A DNA stretch of 64,000 nt from Clitoria ternatea (GCA_037962975.1 CM075673.1:118067001-118131000); one strand, 5' to 3'; shown: positions 33,491-45,343, numbered from the stretch's first letter. Notes: generated from the letters alone by a model not told the origin. A program made the numbers and translations.

Positions 33491-36400
33491 ACAGCCCTGT
33501 TGCTGTTTTTATGTAGAAACGCAAGATTTTTCAACTTATAACCCTCCTAACTTTCTCATATGAACTCCAAATACTACAAAATTTTAACCCCAATAAATAC
33601 ACATCATTTGTGACGTGTGGCCACCGGCCTCACTAAAAAATTCCTCAAAATGAGTGACTTATGCATATAAGTGTATTTAGACCATTTCAAGACGTTTTTA
33701 TGCAACCCAAGGGCCTATTCTCATTAAAATTTGCCCATTCTAATTCCTACAAGTCATAAACTACATATATAGGCTATTGGGACTACCCCATGCCATCAAC
33801 ACCACATAAAACTCTATTTGACCTCTTCACTTCCATGATTATGCATTAAAAACGCACTTTGTGAACTACATTATAACCCGAACCATCTATAATTCATTTC
33901 AATATGGGTCTTTCATTACAATGCATCAATTCCCATCAAGGGACCACTAACCATTCATCACCATCTCATATCTATATATAAAAGTTTCAAAATTCAATAA
34001 TTTGCCAAGCCTATCATTCATCACTTCATCAATTCAAACATTTAATACATTCATGGCAAGGCATTGCATGAGTTCAAACATAAACATAATTAACAATTTT
34101 TCACTCATGCAATTGAAATGTAAACTCCTCTCCTACCTCGAGAGAAGAACCGCAATCCAAGTGCTCTGATTGCCTCGATCGTTCCGCATCATCGTTCGGA
34201 ACACAACCCTATCACAAACATACAAATACATGCTATTAATATACCATCATAAGGCATCATCTCTTAAAACTCATTATCAAGTCCTAGACTTGTCTAAACC
34301 CAATTTATACGCTCATGTTAGGCTTCGGGAATTCCTTTCCCAAAACCAAGATTCTCTAAATCTTAAAGGGCTAAACAAATCAACAACAACAGTATTATGG
34401 CCCTTATCCTTAAGGCTTCCAAATCATCATGTGGATTACTACTCATCATCACAATTCATTCAAATCCATTATAAGCCTCTTGGCTCCATTCAAGACCATC
34501 ATCAATCAATAATTTCTAAATGACACATATCAAGGCCTAAGACTTTACCAAATCAAATATTAATCTCCCTAATCCACTATTAATGGGTTGCACCAATTAT
34601 TAACATCATCATAAATATCAACAATCAATATCAATTTCCTCTAATCACATACATGCTCATATGTACTTATCTCCCAAACCTCAATAATCAACACCAATGT
34701 ATCAAACATTCATCTCCTTATATAAAATCATTCTAAGGCATCAAAAATCATCAAAATCACCTATTTAGCCAAAACCCCTAATTTATCATACCTAGGGTTT
34801 CCACCAAAATTTCCCATCAACAATTTACAATCATCAATTTCAACCATTTATATACATTCATAGGTTAACAATAATACATCCCACTCATCATCAACAATAA
34901 TACTAAATCCCCAAGAGTTTTCTAAGCTAGGGTTTGGTTCCTCAAGCCATTTTCCATCAAAACAACACCTAATCTCCCATCACAATACTTAAATAGGCTC
35001 AAAACCATAAACTAAAGCCATGGGTGTTAAAAATCATACCTCTTTCTCCAAGCTCATGCCAAAAATGAAAATAAAGGAAGGGAGAGGAGACACTCAAAGC
35101 TTTTTGCTCTAATATGCCATTCAAGCTTCATTCATCCATGTTTAGTCTTTGATTTTGACAAGAATGGAAGTGGAAGAGAGGTGGACGGTTTTGGTGTTGG
35201 AGATATGGAGGAGAAGAAGAAAATGAAGAATATGGGAGAAGAGGAGAGCTTGGACGGTGTTGGAGGGAGAGAGGAAAGAAAAGATGAAAGCTTGGGTCAT
35301 TAACCAATGGGTTAAGCCATGTTTCAATTTACTTTTTCCAATGGTCCATAGATCCCATTATCCAATGGTTAAAAGAATGATAAGGAGAGGAAAAGAGGGG
35401 CTACGGTGGAATGAGGGGGAGAATGGGATTTATTATTTTCTTTTTATTCCATTTGACTCGTATTTTCCCCGCCTAATAACTTACGCTGTGTCCAATTAAG
35501 TATTTCCTCAAAACTAAAAATTATTTTAACTATACCACCATAACCACAATAATTTTCTAAGCATTCTAGACCCATCAATTGTCTAATTTGACCAAGTGGG
35601 TCCCACATCATTTGTTAAAACACCTGGTTCTGGTAAATTTTAGTTTACCGATAATTCACCTCTAATGTCAAATTAATTCTCCCACAATTATTAGACCATA
35701 AATAATTAATTACCATTATTCAATAAATTTATTTTTTAAAAAAATCCGGGATGTTACAGAGGGCATATTGGTTACCTTGGTCGGGATTTTCTTTTGGATT
35801 TGATGATCTACATTCTTTTATAGAATTTAATGTGTATAAGCATTATTTTGTGTAGCTTGACTATTGATGTAAATGCCTAAGTGTTGAATTATGAATGGAT
35901 ATTGTTAAATTATTTGTTGATATAGTTGGGATGTAGAGATTGAGTTATGACCTAGTTAGTATGTTGGAGATTGGTGTTTATGAACCCTTATGAATGAAGT
36001 TTTTATGCATGAAAGTTGAGATTGATCCATGGTATTGTGTATGTTGCATGGATGTAGTCATGGAATGAACTTATGATGTTTTAATTATGTGAGTACAATG
36101 CTGAATTTTTCTTACATAATTAGTGTATGGTGTGGAGGATGAGATAATGTGATGTTTTACTTCTAGTTAAGAGTGTATAAGAGGACTAGTTGACAAGAAG
36201 CCAAGATTGATGATTTATTAGCATGAAAGGATGATATTGACATCTATGTAGATTCTTGGAAAATTTGTTGTGGACACTCATGATTATGGGCTATTAGGCT
36301 TGAAGAGTGTGGCTAAGAGTATGTGCCTTGAATTTAAAGAATTAATGACCAAAATGAGTAATAGAGGAATTAGTGCATGACAATCTTATATATAGATGAA

Positions 36401-38569
36401 GTTAATTAGGTACTTGCTTAACTTTCACCCTCTCATATCTTCACATATGGGTTGGTTTATAATTAGATCTAGGGTAGCTATTACAAGACTCGAATTGTGG
36501 TGTGCCTTGATTAAGTGACGAAATAAACGCGAAAAACATTTTCTCTACTTTTCATTAATTAGGAGTAGATATTTATAATATCGAGTAGTGGATTTGGGGC
36601 GCCACAATTCACATTTTATAGGCCTCCGGAGCTATTACGGTGCTCCCGACCTGGCGCCTTCCGTCGAGCAGTTGGTGGAGTAGATGATTGAGTCGAGAAT
36701 GGCTGCTGTGAAGGCTGAGTGCCAAGAGTAGATGATGGCGCTTCACGTAGAGATGACTCAATTCAAGGAGGAGATGAAGGCCTCACTCAACCATCACCAG
36801 GAGACTACTGAACCAGTTGTCGACCCACAGGTTGAATTCCTTATAGTATTTAACTACTCTTCTATTTGTAATTTGTTTCTTTAATTGTTGAATAACTTCT
36901 GCTTGATGTGTAAATATGTAGGTACGAAGGATTAGCACTAAAGGGTTATGCACTGCAGCTGACCTTGACGATGATGAGGTCGAGGCTACGGATACCCATC
37001 AATGTGACTTGTTCATTGATGGGTCGGAGAGCCAGTTGCCACTGGCATGGTGTACAACTTAGGCCCTGTGGTTCACCATCAGTTATTACCTGATGGTATG
37101 TCCAGGGTCTCTGTTGTACTCATCATCGAGGAGAATGCTGCTATGCCAGTGGAAACTCTAGAGGTGCAGACCGTTGGTTAGGCGGTGGGACATTTCCTTA
37201 TGTGGCCCAACAGACTCCTGTCGGTTGCTCCTCCACATATATAAACCTAAAACACTAACTGATTTTGTTATATTGTCAATTATGGTATAAACCCTTAATG
37301 TTTTAATTATTCAACAGGAAGCAGAACCGGCATTAAAGAAGCCAAACCCCATCGACGATCCAATCCAAATGCTATAGAAGGTCGGGACTGACCTAGGAGA
37401 GGACGCTCTTGAGGTACCATGCAACCACTGGTGTTCGGCCGTCCAAGTTCACTATCGATTTACATTACGTGGAGTGACTTGTGCAAGATTATGATGAGGT
37501 TGACAATGCTAAACATATCCATCATTCAGCTGTGGGAGTTGTAAGTATATCACTTTTTGTCCAATTATTTCATTATACAAGTTATTTGTCGCTAACCATG
37601 TCTAAACTTGTCTAAGTTTCTGCATAAAATCTGTGTGGACTTAGGTTTCGATGAAACTTATGGTGTCTTAGAGCCTTCTTTCATACAGAGGAGAGGAAAC
37701 ACCAAGGAGGACACCCAGGCATACATCCAGAATTGGATGTATGAGTCTAGGAAAATGGTATACCTGGCCCTGTATCATAAAGGATAAGATTCTATTCCAT
37801 AATTATTATCCATTAATTTTTGCATTTTGAAGTCTCACTTATCATTGGTAACTGTAGCACTCATTGGACGCTCGTGGTGATCTGTCCCCGGTCTTATGTA
37901 GCTTTATACTTTGATTCTATGCACGGGACTGTTCCACAAGACCTCAAAACAAGAGTAGACGCGTAAGTTAATCCCTAAAAAATAAAATAACTTTCTACAA
38001 ATTCGATTACATCATTTTTATTCTTCTATGATTCTAACTTATCTTGTGTTTTATTTTGACACAGGGCGGTGGTTGGATATAGTCGACTGCATGGAAGTAA
38101 GTCCACTGGAAGAAAACTCGTGTGGGTGCACCCAAAAGTAAGTCAAACGAATTCATTCAAATCTTTATTATATTTTGAAAACTTGAATTCACTTATTCTA
38201 TATTTTATGTTCATTGTAGTCTTATAAGCAGGAGGGTAGCTACGAGTGTGGCTATTACGTCATGCACACCATGCTGACCATCGTCCAAGAATATTTAGTA
38301 GATGGATGGGCAAATGTAAGTCTCACTTGCCTAGTTTTCTACCAATTTGATCAAATTCATGTAATAAATATAGCTTTTGTTCTAATTAGTTTGTGTATTG
38401 TTTGCAGTAATTTTAGGACCGGTCATACTTCCCTAGGACACTTGTAGATAATGTTAGAAAGCAATGGGCCGCATACTTCATTGAAGTGACGTAAGGACTT
38501 AGATAGATATAGGATTTTTATTCTCTTATAGTTGTACTTATTGTAGGGTTAAGGGTTTAGGGTGTATTA

Positions 38570-38625
38570 GTTTACATTCATGTCAATTGTATATAGTTTA
38601 GGGTTTAGGGTTTGATAGAAAATTA
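38570..38625 (+). repeat. Short telomere-like TTTAGGG units
   Basis: A few copies of TTTAGGG or close variants in a degenerate run near the CACTA right end. Too short to be more than a curiosity. Confidence 0.4.
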
Positions 38626-38811
38626 ATGTTATATAATTGTATATAGTTTCATTTTCTACATTGTTATGATTTGATAGCAAATTAATATATATACATACCA
38701 TTTGTTTTCATTTCTTGTTGTTGCATATGCTGGGGATATACTGTGCTGGCTATATCATATTGTAGGTTTGGGAAATCAATAACATAGAGCCCACATTAAA
38801 AAAAAAACCCA

Positions 38812-39172
38812 TATTTAATGATGGTTATTACAATAACCGTGGTGATAGATACACTTTAATCACGGTTGTTACCATAATCGTGATTATATATAGTAATGCA
38901 AATAGACGTTTATGACCATGTGTAACCACGGTTATGGTTGGCAACCGTGATTAAATATGGTCTTTATTTAATCAGAGTTGTAAACAACTGTGATTAAATA
39001 GGGTCTTATTTAATCACAATTATAACAACCGTGATTAAATGGGATCTATCATCACGGTTGTCAACTGTGATTAAAAGCCCTCATTTATTATCACGGCTGT
39101 AATAACTACGGTTCATGAACCGTGATTAAAAGCCTATTTTAACCGTGATTAAATCCCTTTTCTGCATTAGTG
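38812..39172. repeat. CACTA right subterminal hairpin array and terminus
   Basis: About seven pairs of AATCACGG and CCGTGATT variants, for example near 38858-38886, 38927-38957 and 39088-39130, mirror the array at the left end. The last bases, TGCATTAGTG, are the terminal inverted repeat, followed by the ATA duplication. Confidence 0.85.
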
Positions 39173-39175
39173 ATA

Positions 39176-39633
39176 TCTCTTTAGTTAGATTTTAGGTCCC
39201 CAATTTTATTTATTTCTTGTCTTTAAGCGATTAATTAATCAAATAGTTAATTTAATTCCTTGACCATAATCCAACTTAACATTATTATGTAGTATATATC
39301 ATAATTATGTTTAGGGACATTCACAGTCTAATTTTTATTAGCTTTGATATAAATTATATCATCTAATAATAATCCGATCAAATTATTAGTCAACAATTGG
39401 TTGGATACGATTAATTATGTTGGTTTTTATTTTAATTATTTTAACAATATACTTTAATTTTTATATTTTTAGACAAGAATACTTTATTTTTATATTTTAA
39501 ACAAATAAATTTTTATTAACTATAATAGGAATATTTTATAAGTTAAAATTTTTATTATATAGTATTATTTAATATATTATAAAATATCTATTGTTTTAGT
39601 TTATACAAATATTTTAGTATTATTTAAACAACT
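39176..39633. other. AT-rich intergenic between CACTA and gag-only element
   Basis: No gene or repeat visible. The last five bases (CAACT, 39629-39633) are the left target-site duplication of the next element. Confidence 0.5.
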
Positions 39634-40361
39634 TGATCTGTCCTGAACCGGGGTCTAGAGATCCGGACTCAAGTCAATTACGAACAGTATGTAAATACCG
39701 TACAGAAGACCGGATGTATGAGTATCCGGTGTAAGTATCCGTTGTCCTTGAGTGAGGAGAGCGGATTGGGCGTCCTGGAGATCCTTCACACCGACCTAAC
39801 GCGTTGAAGTGGGCGAATGGTGGTGTCACCTGCAAAGATTCTCCGACGCTCAAGTCAGTGATGATATTCCAAGTAAGGAATGTATTTCAGAGAATATTCA
39901 GTCATGGATTTTGTTGAAGATCCTCACTTCATTAATGAAATGAGCTCATATACCTGATTGGCTCGTTTTACGAGGACTCGTTAGTAGGGAACCACTAACT
40001 CCCATTAGCATTATTTTATTGCGCACTTACCAGCATGATTGGGTCAAGTGGCTATTTTAAATTGAGCATGGAGAATATAGACTAGGACTAGGGAACAAGT
40101 TGACCATCCCCGTGAGCAGAATTTGGCTCGTAGTGCAGGGAATTATTGATCGATCCCTGTAGCAATAATCCTTGTCTTTAGCGCAGTGACGTGTGTGTTG
40201 TCCGGTGTCATGGTGTTATCCTGAACAACCGGTATAGGGAGAACGCCTGATACGGAATTACAGTCTGGATGTATACCGATGACACCGGTTACACGTAGAT
40301 GTCTTGACAAAGACGTTGAAATATGTCTTGCAGACCGGATACCGGTATTGAGACCGGATCA
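39634..40361 (-). repeat. 3' LTR of the gag-only element (left)
   Basis: On the minus strand it starts TGATCCGGTCTCAATACCGG and ends GGTTCAGGACAGATCA. The first nine bases equal those of the full-length Tat LTR. The TTGAGCGTCGGAGAA motif is at 39839-39853. Confidence 0.93.
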
Positions 40362-40376
40362 TATGTCCCCTAGCTT
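40362..40376 (-). promoter_or_regulatory. Polypurine tract region of the gag-only element
   Basis: Minus-strand AAGCTAGGGGACATA directly before its 3' LTR. It matches the full-length Tat tract except for one base. Confidence 0.65.
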
Positions 40377-40462
40377 GTGTGAGGGACTGAGTGGTTGTTC
40401 ATATAAGCTACTCAACCTGCGAGAGGTCTGAATATCGGTAAGCTTACGCGTATAACAGTTCC

Positions 40463-40807
40463 TTGGCATTTATTATTATTTTGCAAAGAACCGTTCTCAG
40501 ATTAAAAGATCCGTTCTATGAATTCCATGGAATGGATCCGTTCTATGAATTCCATGGAGGAAAGTTAGTCGCAGTGGTTGATGGTCGTCATGAAGATCCT
40601 CCGACGTCCTTATACGGTTTGCCTCCTCATCCTGAGGGTCAAAGTATGGGACCGGATTTCGTCTTTCCTACGTCTGAGGTTCCTTCATCTGCGGAAGGAA
40701 CCGAGGCTCCCGGAGGGGATATTCCTGAGGAAGTCCCAAAGGAAGGGACACAAGAGCCTGGTGTTGAGGAGGCACAGAAAGCTGAAGAGCAAATTCCTCC
40801 CTCGTAG
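40463..40807 (+). pseudogene. C-terminal remnant of the Tat antisense gene
   Basis: A 114-codon plus-strand frame, antisense to the element, has DPFYEFHGGKLVAVVDGRHE followed by a proline- and acid-rich tail. It aligns with the last part of the antisense protein of the full-length Tat element, HPYYEFINGELMVPVQGGHA and its acidic tail. Everything upstream (gypsy-type domain, intron and coiled coil) is gone. A 27-bp direct duplication (containing GATCCGTTCTATGAATTCCA) sits at 40508-40560. Position and orientation are the same as in the full element, so it was inherited, not acquired separately. It probably makes no useful protein. Confidence 0.7.
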
Positions 40808-41304
40808 TCTTGTTTTCATTTATATGTAAAGTTGTGTACCGGAATCAACTCCGATTTTGAACAATTGTGTAATTTCGTCCTTTATGAACAAAATTCATTT
40901 AAGAAATTTGTCTTCAACATTTCATGTATATTTAAGTCGTTGTTAATCCGTTCTGTATGATTAACCTTGAGGTCGAATTGAAATCATTGCCTCGGAAGAT
41001 TAAACAACAAATGAATTTAGAACGGATAAATATATATACATGTCCCCAAGTGCGTGTTAAGAAGAAGGTGCCTGTCTTTAGGGCATGATCCTTAATTCTT
41101 TTGGGGAAAAGAGGGGTCGATCCGTTGTTTAGTAAAATAGTGTAACAGGACGGATGACTGTTCTTAATTCATGTTATTCTCACTGGAGAAAACAATGTCG
41201 TCCATTGTAAGAATATTGTTCCAAGTTTGGGGAACTGCAAAGGTGTAAGAAAGTGGTGTTTGAGCCTTCCATCATAAGGATGATGATGGGAGTTTGTCTA
41301 TGCC

Positions 41305-42065
41305 AGGAGTTACGTCATTGTACCACAGGTGATAAAGAGTATCCGTCCTGGGAGAATACCACTTGAGAGTGAAAGTGCGGATTAACTTTCAAAATCTTCC
41401 ATCATAAAAATGATGATGGGGATCGTTTGTATCAGGAGTTACATCATCGAATCACTTTATAGGTGATTGAGATCGTCCGTCTTGGGGATGTGTACGGCAC
41501 CAGGAGTTACATCGTCAGATCACATAATAAGTGATTGAGATCATCCGTCCTTGGGATGTGTACGACGCCAGGAGTTACATCGTCAGATCACATAATAAGT
41601 GATTGAGATCATCCGTCCTTGGGATGTGTACGGCGCCAGGAGTTACATCGTCAGATCACAGAATAGGTGATTGAGATCATCCGTCCTGGACAAGTACACA
41701 ACGTCAGGAGTTACATCGTCAGATCACATAATGAGTGATTGAGATTATCCGTTCTGGAAGAGTACACAACGCCAAGAGTTACATCGTCAGATCACAGATT
41801 AAGTGATTGAGATAATCCGTCCTGGAGACATTTTTTCAATCGTAGGAGTACGGATTGTGTGAATGCTTCTCAATTTTCAAAAGCTTCCATCATAAGTATG
41901 ATGATGGGAATTGTTCGTACCAGGAGTTACATCATCGAATCACAGAATAGGTGATTGAGATCATCCGTCCTGGGGAGATGATTGGAATTATTCGTACCAG
42001 GAATTACATCATCGAATCACAGAATAGGTGATTGAGATCATCCGTCCTAGCGACATTTTTCCAAT
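41305..42065 (-). repeat. About nine tandem repeats of roughly 68 bp in the gag-only element
   Basis: The core GAGTTACATCGTCAGATCAC followed by 'gtgattgagatcatccgtcc' recurs from about 41310 to 42050, with spacer lengths that vary. The middle units (41500-41700) are nearly identical. No counterpart is seen in the full-length Tat element. Confidence 0.8.
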
Positions 42066-42239
42066 CGTAGTACGTTTAGTAGAAAACAGCTTTAATAGAG
42101 GGATTGCATGTGTATTGAATTATTCCGGACTTAAGTAGTGAAGATCGGGTATGAACGTAGAACCTTCATTCCAGATTTTTACATGCAAGATGAAGAACGG
42201 ATAGAGACGTATAACTATCATTTTCATGCATAGGCATTT

Positions 42240-42790
42240 TGATAGCCTCTTGAGAATTTCAATGAAATGAATTCAATAATGAGGCGAGGTAGCCTCTTGA
42301 GAATTTCAATGAAGAATATTCTGTAATGAGACGGAGTGGCCTCTTGAGAATTTCATTGAAGTGAAATCAATATGGAGGCGGAGTAGCCTCTTGAGAATTT
42401 CAATGAAGAATATTCTGTAATGAGGCGGAGTGGCCTCTTGAGAACTTCAATGAAATAAAATCAATAAAGAGGCGTAGTGGCCTTTTGAGAATTTCAATGA
42501 AGAATATTCTGCAATGAGGCGGAGTGGCCTCTTGAGAATTTCATTGAAGTAGATTCCGTAAGGAGGCGGAGTAGCCTCTTAGGAATTTCAATGAAGTAGA
42601 TTCCGTAAGGAGGCGGAGTAGCCTCTTAGGAATTTCAATGAAGTAGATTCCGTAAGGAGGCGGAGTAGCCTCTCAGGAATTTCAATGAAGCAAGATTCCG
42701 TAAGGAGGCGGAGTAGCCTCTTAGGAATTTCAATGAAGCAGGATTCCGTAAGGAGGCGGAGTAGCCTCTTAGGAATTTCAAAGAAGCACA
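42240..42790 (-). repeat. 47-48-bp tandem repeats shared with the full-length Tat element
   Basis: Units of GGCGGAGTAGCCTCTTAGGA plus 'atttcaatgaag' and a 'ccgtaagga' tail. Read on the minus strand they match the 48-bp array at 27118-27950. About eleven units are present; those on the right are the most regular, those on the left vary ('gaatattctgtaatg'). Confidence 0.9.
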
Positions 42791-42939
42791 ATTTTACAAG
42801 TGTTGGACTTACTTGAACTCGTTGAGTAGTGCTTGAGTTTGTTGATTATGTACTCCGTAAAACATTGGCAGTTAGGCGGAGTCAAATTTTGGATGGAGCA
42901 TTCATCCCTTTGAATTTGAATTGGAGTGTAACTCTTGTT

Positions 42940-43450
42940 GTGTTTGGAGTTCGGTTTGATCCTACAATCCATGTCATATTTGGCGTTCGGTTTAATCCTA
43001 CTAACCGTTCTTCAATCGGTCTTTGGTTTTACCCAATGACGATTCTTCACCGACGTTTGGTCAATCCTACTAGTCGTACTCAGAGTTCGGTTTAATCCTA
43101 CAATACGAGCCTTCAACACGGGGTTCAGATCAGGGATAATCCTGAACCTACTGCGCCCGTTACTTGGGGTTCAGCGTGGTCTTGAAGAAGAACCAGCTTA
43201 CTGCGCCCAAGCCTTCAATACGGTGTTGGGTTCTGCCCTTTTACCGTTCTTAGAATGGGGTTCGGTTCAATCCTACAACCCATTTCCTGAGGTTCGGTTT
43301 AATCCTACAACTCAGGTCTTCACTGACGTTCGGCCAAACCTACTAGTCGTACTCGGAGTTCGGTTCAATCCTACAATCCGAGCCTTCACGGTGTTCAGCC
43401 AAACTTACTAACCGTACCCAGAATTCGGTTTAATCCTACAATCTGGGCCT
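42940..43450 (-). repeat. Irregular repeats of GTTCGGTTTAATCCTACAA
   Basis: About nine copies of this core, 40-70 bp apart, often followed by 'ccgagccttca' or a variant. They lie between the 48-bp array and gag. No similar array is seen in the full-length Tat element. Confidence 0.75.
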
Positions 43451-43783
43451 TCGAATGGGGTGGTTCACCCAGTTGTACCTTCGAAGAGGTTCATCGCTAA
43501 CAACGGATACATTGTTAGGATCATCTGTCCTGAAAGTATCTTGTCACAACAGTGTTGTGCATCGAATAAAATCATAAAGACAATGGGTGAATCATTTAGA
43601 GTATTTCATTAATTATGAATTACAAAAGAGAGAAAGAGAGATGAGTCAGGGTTATGACTCATTAGACCTTCTTGGTAAAACCCGATCGAGAAAAACCTAA
43701 GTAAGGAAAAGGAGTGGAGTGCACATCGTCTTACCGACTAGCTGTATCAACAGAAGGCCCTATTAATTTTGCTGGCCTGATCC

Positions 43784-45295
43784 CTAATCAATGGCCTTTC
43801 GACGGCCTTGATGTTGTTGTCGGGGCATAGTGTTTTGCTGTGCAGGCTCACCAATCACAACTCCCTTTTGTTTTTCAGAAGCAGTAAACCTTCTGATCGG
43901 AGTGGGGTGATCGTCATCGTCTTCCTCGTAATCTCCTTCCCTTTTCTCAATCTGGTCCAGTTGATCAGTAGACCTTTCTTTGAGAAGGTATTGTTTGAGT
44001 TTACCCTCTCGGATCAGGGTCTCAATAGTATTCATCAGAGCCTGACATTCGTCTGTTGAATGGCCCTCTTGCTCATGGAATTCGTAGTATTTCCGAGGGT
44101 CACCCTGTTTGCGAAGCTGGGGCGGAGTCCTGACCCCGTACGCAATAAGGGTTGGCCATCCGATCTCCCTAAGAATTTGAGATCGTTCAGAATTTAGCGG
44201 AGCATAATTGTCGAATGCATGCATCCATTCTGCTTAACGCTGTGGAGCGGAGCTATCGAAGGCATCGCCACGGCACGGTCTTTCCATGGGATCCGATTTG
44301 GATCTGTTCTTATCACTCCGTTGTAACGTTGGGGATTTCCCTCTCGCCACTGTTGCTTCCAAGTGTATTTCAATGCTCACATACTTGGATGCTTTCCTCC
44401 TGAATTCTTCGAAATTCACTGGAGGATTCTTTGCCAACGACAGGGCAAAAGCAGAGCTTGGTTGCAAAGCTTCTATTGCTATGTGCAATTGTAGTGCTTC
44501 TGTCAAGTTTGGAACAGCAGCTGCTTCCTTGTGAAACCTCTTCAAGAAGTCCTTGAGAGTTTCATGTTCCCCCTGCCTAATCTGAGCCAAGGTATGAGAT
44601 GTTCTGGGAATATCACTGGAAATGACAAAGTGGTCCACAAACGCTGTTGTCATTTCTTCCCATGAGTCAATGGAACCTGATGGTAGCTTCCTGAACCAGC
44701 TAAGGGTATCATCAACAAGAGTCCGAGGGAACATCCTGCACATGACATCTTCATCTGCCCCCAGGTACATGGCTTCGAGTGTATAAGCATCAAGATGCTT
44801 AGTAGGATCAGTTTCACCACTGTATTTTCCTATAGAGAGAGGTTGAGTAGTCTGTAGGTGCTTAGGGATGCGTACACTCATAAGTCTCCTTGAAAAAGGG
44901 ACTGTGAGCTTATAAGTTACTGGAGAGGCTGTCATCAGCCTTCTCTTCCCTTTAACAACTCTCTTATCAGAATCGTGGATCTGTTCCTTCCCTTCAAATG
45001 TGGGGATATTTGAATACTGGGGGGTAGAGGATTTTTCTCCCTCGGTTGTGTGATGTGTCCCCTTGATCAAAGACATGGCTCTCTCCTCCACGCTCTTTCT
45101 TTCACGTTTCAATTCCATCAATTCCTCCATCAACTTTCTTATCATCTCATCCTTTAGATTTGGTGCTGAAACCTGCACCATTCTTCTTGAACTTTCCACA
45201 GGCGACTCGAGAGCTAAGTGCCTGTTCACTGGTTGTTCCTGGGCAGTGATGTCTTCCACGTGCCCATCTGGTTGGTTTCTCCCATTGCCTTCCAT
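43784..45295 (-). pseudogene. Gag of the non-autonomous element, one in-frame stop
   Basis: Two open frames, 45295-44234 and 44224-43784, lie in the same frame and are separated only by TAA at 44236-44234. Together they make a 503-residue Gag. The core (MCRMFPRTL, SGSIDSWEE, RTSHTLAQIRQ, ALSLAKNPP) is highly similar to Gag of the full-length Tat element. The second part has DNYAPLNSERSQILREIGW and a CxxH-like region where the first Cys is Tyr (YYEFHEQEGHSTDEC). The stop could be a recent mutation (CAA to TAA) or leave a shorter, still useful Gag. There is no protease motif after it. Confidence 0.85.
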
Positions 45296-45343
45296 AATAA
45301 GAGACCAGACTTCTTAAACGAGAAGTGGGAATAACTTTAACGA

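Larger units (their letters stand above)
17865..35758 (-). mobile_element. Solo long LTR, copy C (GAGGG TSD), split by a Tat element
   Basis: Read on the minus strand it begins TGTAACATCCCGGATTTTTT and ends GGGGTGTTTCA. The 5-bp duplication GAGGG is exact at 17860-17864 and 35759-35763. With the Tat insertion and its duplication removed it is about 5.25 kb. There is no primer-binding site, purine tract or coding domain and no internal pair of LTRs, so it is best explained as one solo LTR. Its start is nearly identical to that of copy D (59154-63367), which lies next to a purine tract. The plus-strand text from 18180 to 19860 and from 32512 to 35750 is AT-rich and non-coding. Confidence 0.8.
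14095..36606 (+). mobile_element. Long LTR, copy B, interrupted by two later insertions
   Basis: Three blocks, 14095-16661, 17673-17864 and 35764-36606, align in order with copy A (about 207-3683). They form one LTR-like unit of about 3.6 kb when the two insertions are removed. Junctions are exact: joining 16661 to 17673, and 17864 to 35764, restores the copy A sequence. The right end GGGGCGCCACA at 36596-36606 matches copy A. The left border is approximate; copy A extends at least 200 bp further, so copy B is probably truncated there. ATTCA occurs at 14079-14083 and again at 36607-36611, but what follows the left copy does not start with TG, so I do not call a target duplication. Confidence 0.7.
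13479..38494 (+). pseudogene. CACTA second gene: TNPA-like N part and Ulp1/C48 protease, split
   Basis: The first exon (13479-13751) encodes a basic N terminus, then GPHASKFSCYLGVVARTKV, a pattern typical of the second protein of plant CACTA elements. A second piece (about 13888-13985) reads like the following KWRxFKSSLT segment. LTR copy B then interrupts the gene. It resumes after 36606 with coiled-coil-like sequence (QLVEQMIESRMAAVKAE, 36673 on), a conserved RISTKG block near 36920 and finally a Ulp1-type cysteine protease region. There HWTLVVICP (His, 37862), FDSMHG (Asp, about 37913) and ECGYYVMHTM (Cys, 38247) give the catalytic triad order. Stops, such as one near 37060, and the insertion make it inactive. 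The exon borders are approximate. Confidence 0.75.
8202..39172 (+). mobile_element. CACTA (En/Spm) DNA transposon with nested retroelements
   Basis: The left terminus is CACTAGTGCAAAAAGTGG at 8202. The right terminus read on the minus strand from 39172 is CACTAATGCAGAAAAGGG. The two match closely and begin with the diagnostic CACTA. The 3-bp target duplication ATA flanks both sides (8199-8201 and 39173-39175), as expected for the family. Both ends carry hairpin-rich subterminal repeats. Inside are a decayed TNP2 transposase and a second gene with a C48 protease domain. About 22.5 kb of its 31 kb is later retroelement insertion. Many stops, and the insertion in the second gene, mean it cannot move on its own proteins. 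Confidence 0.93.
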
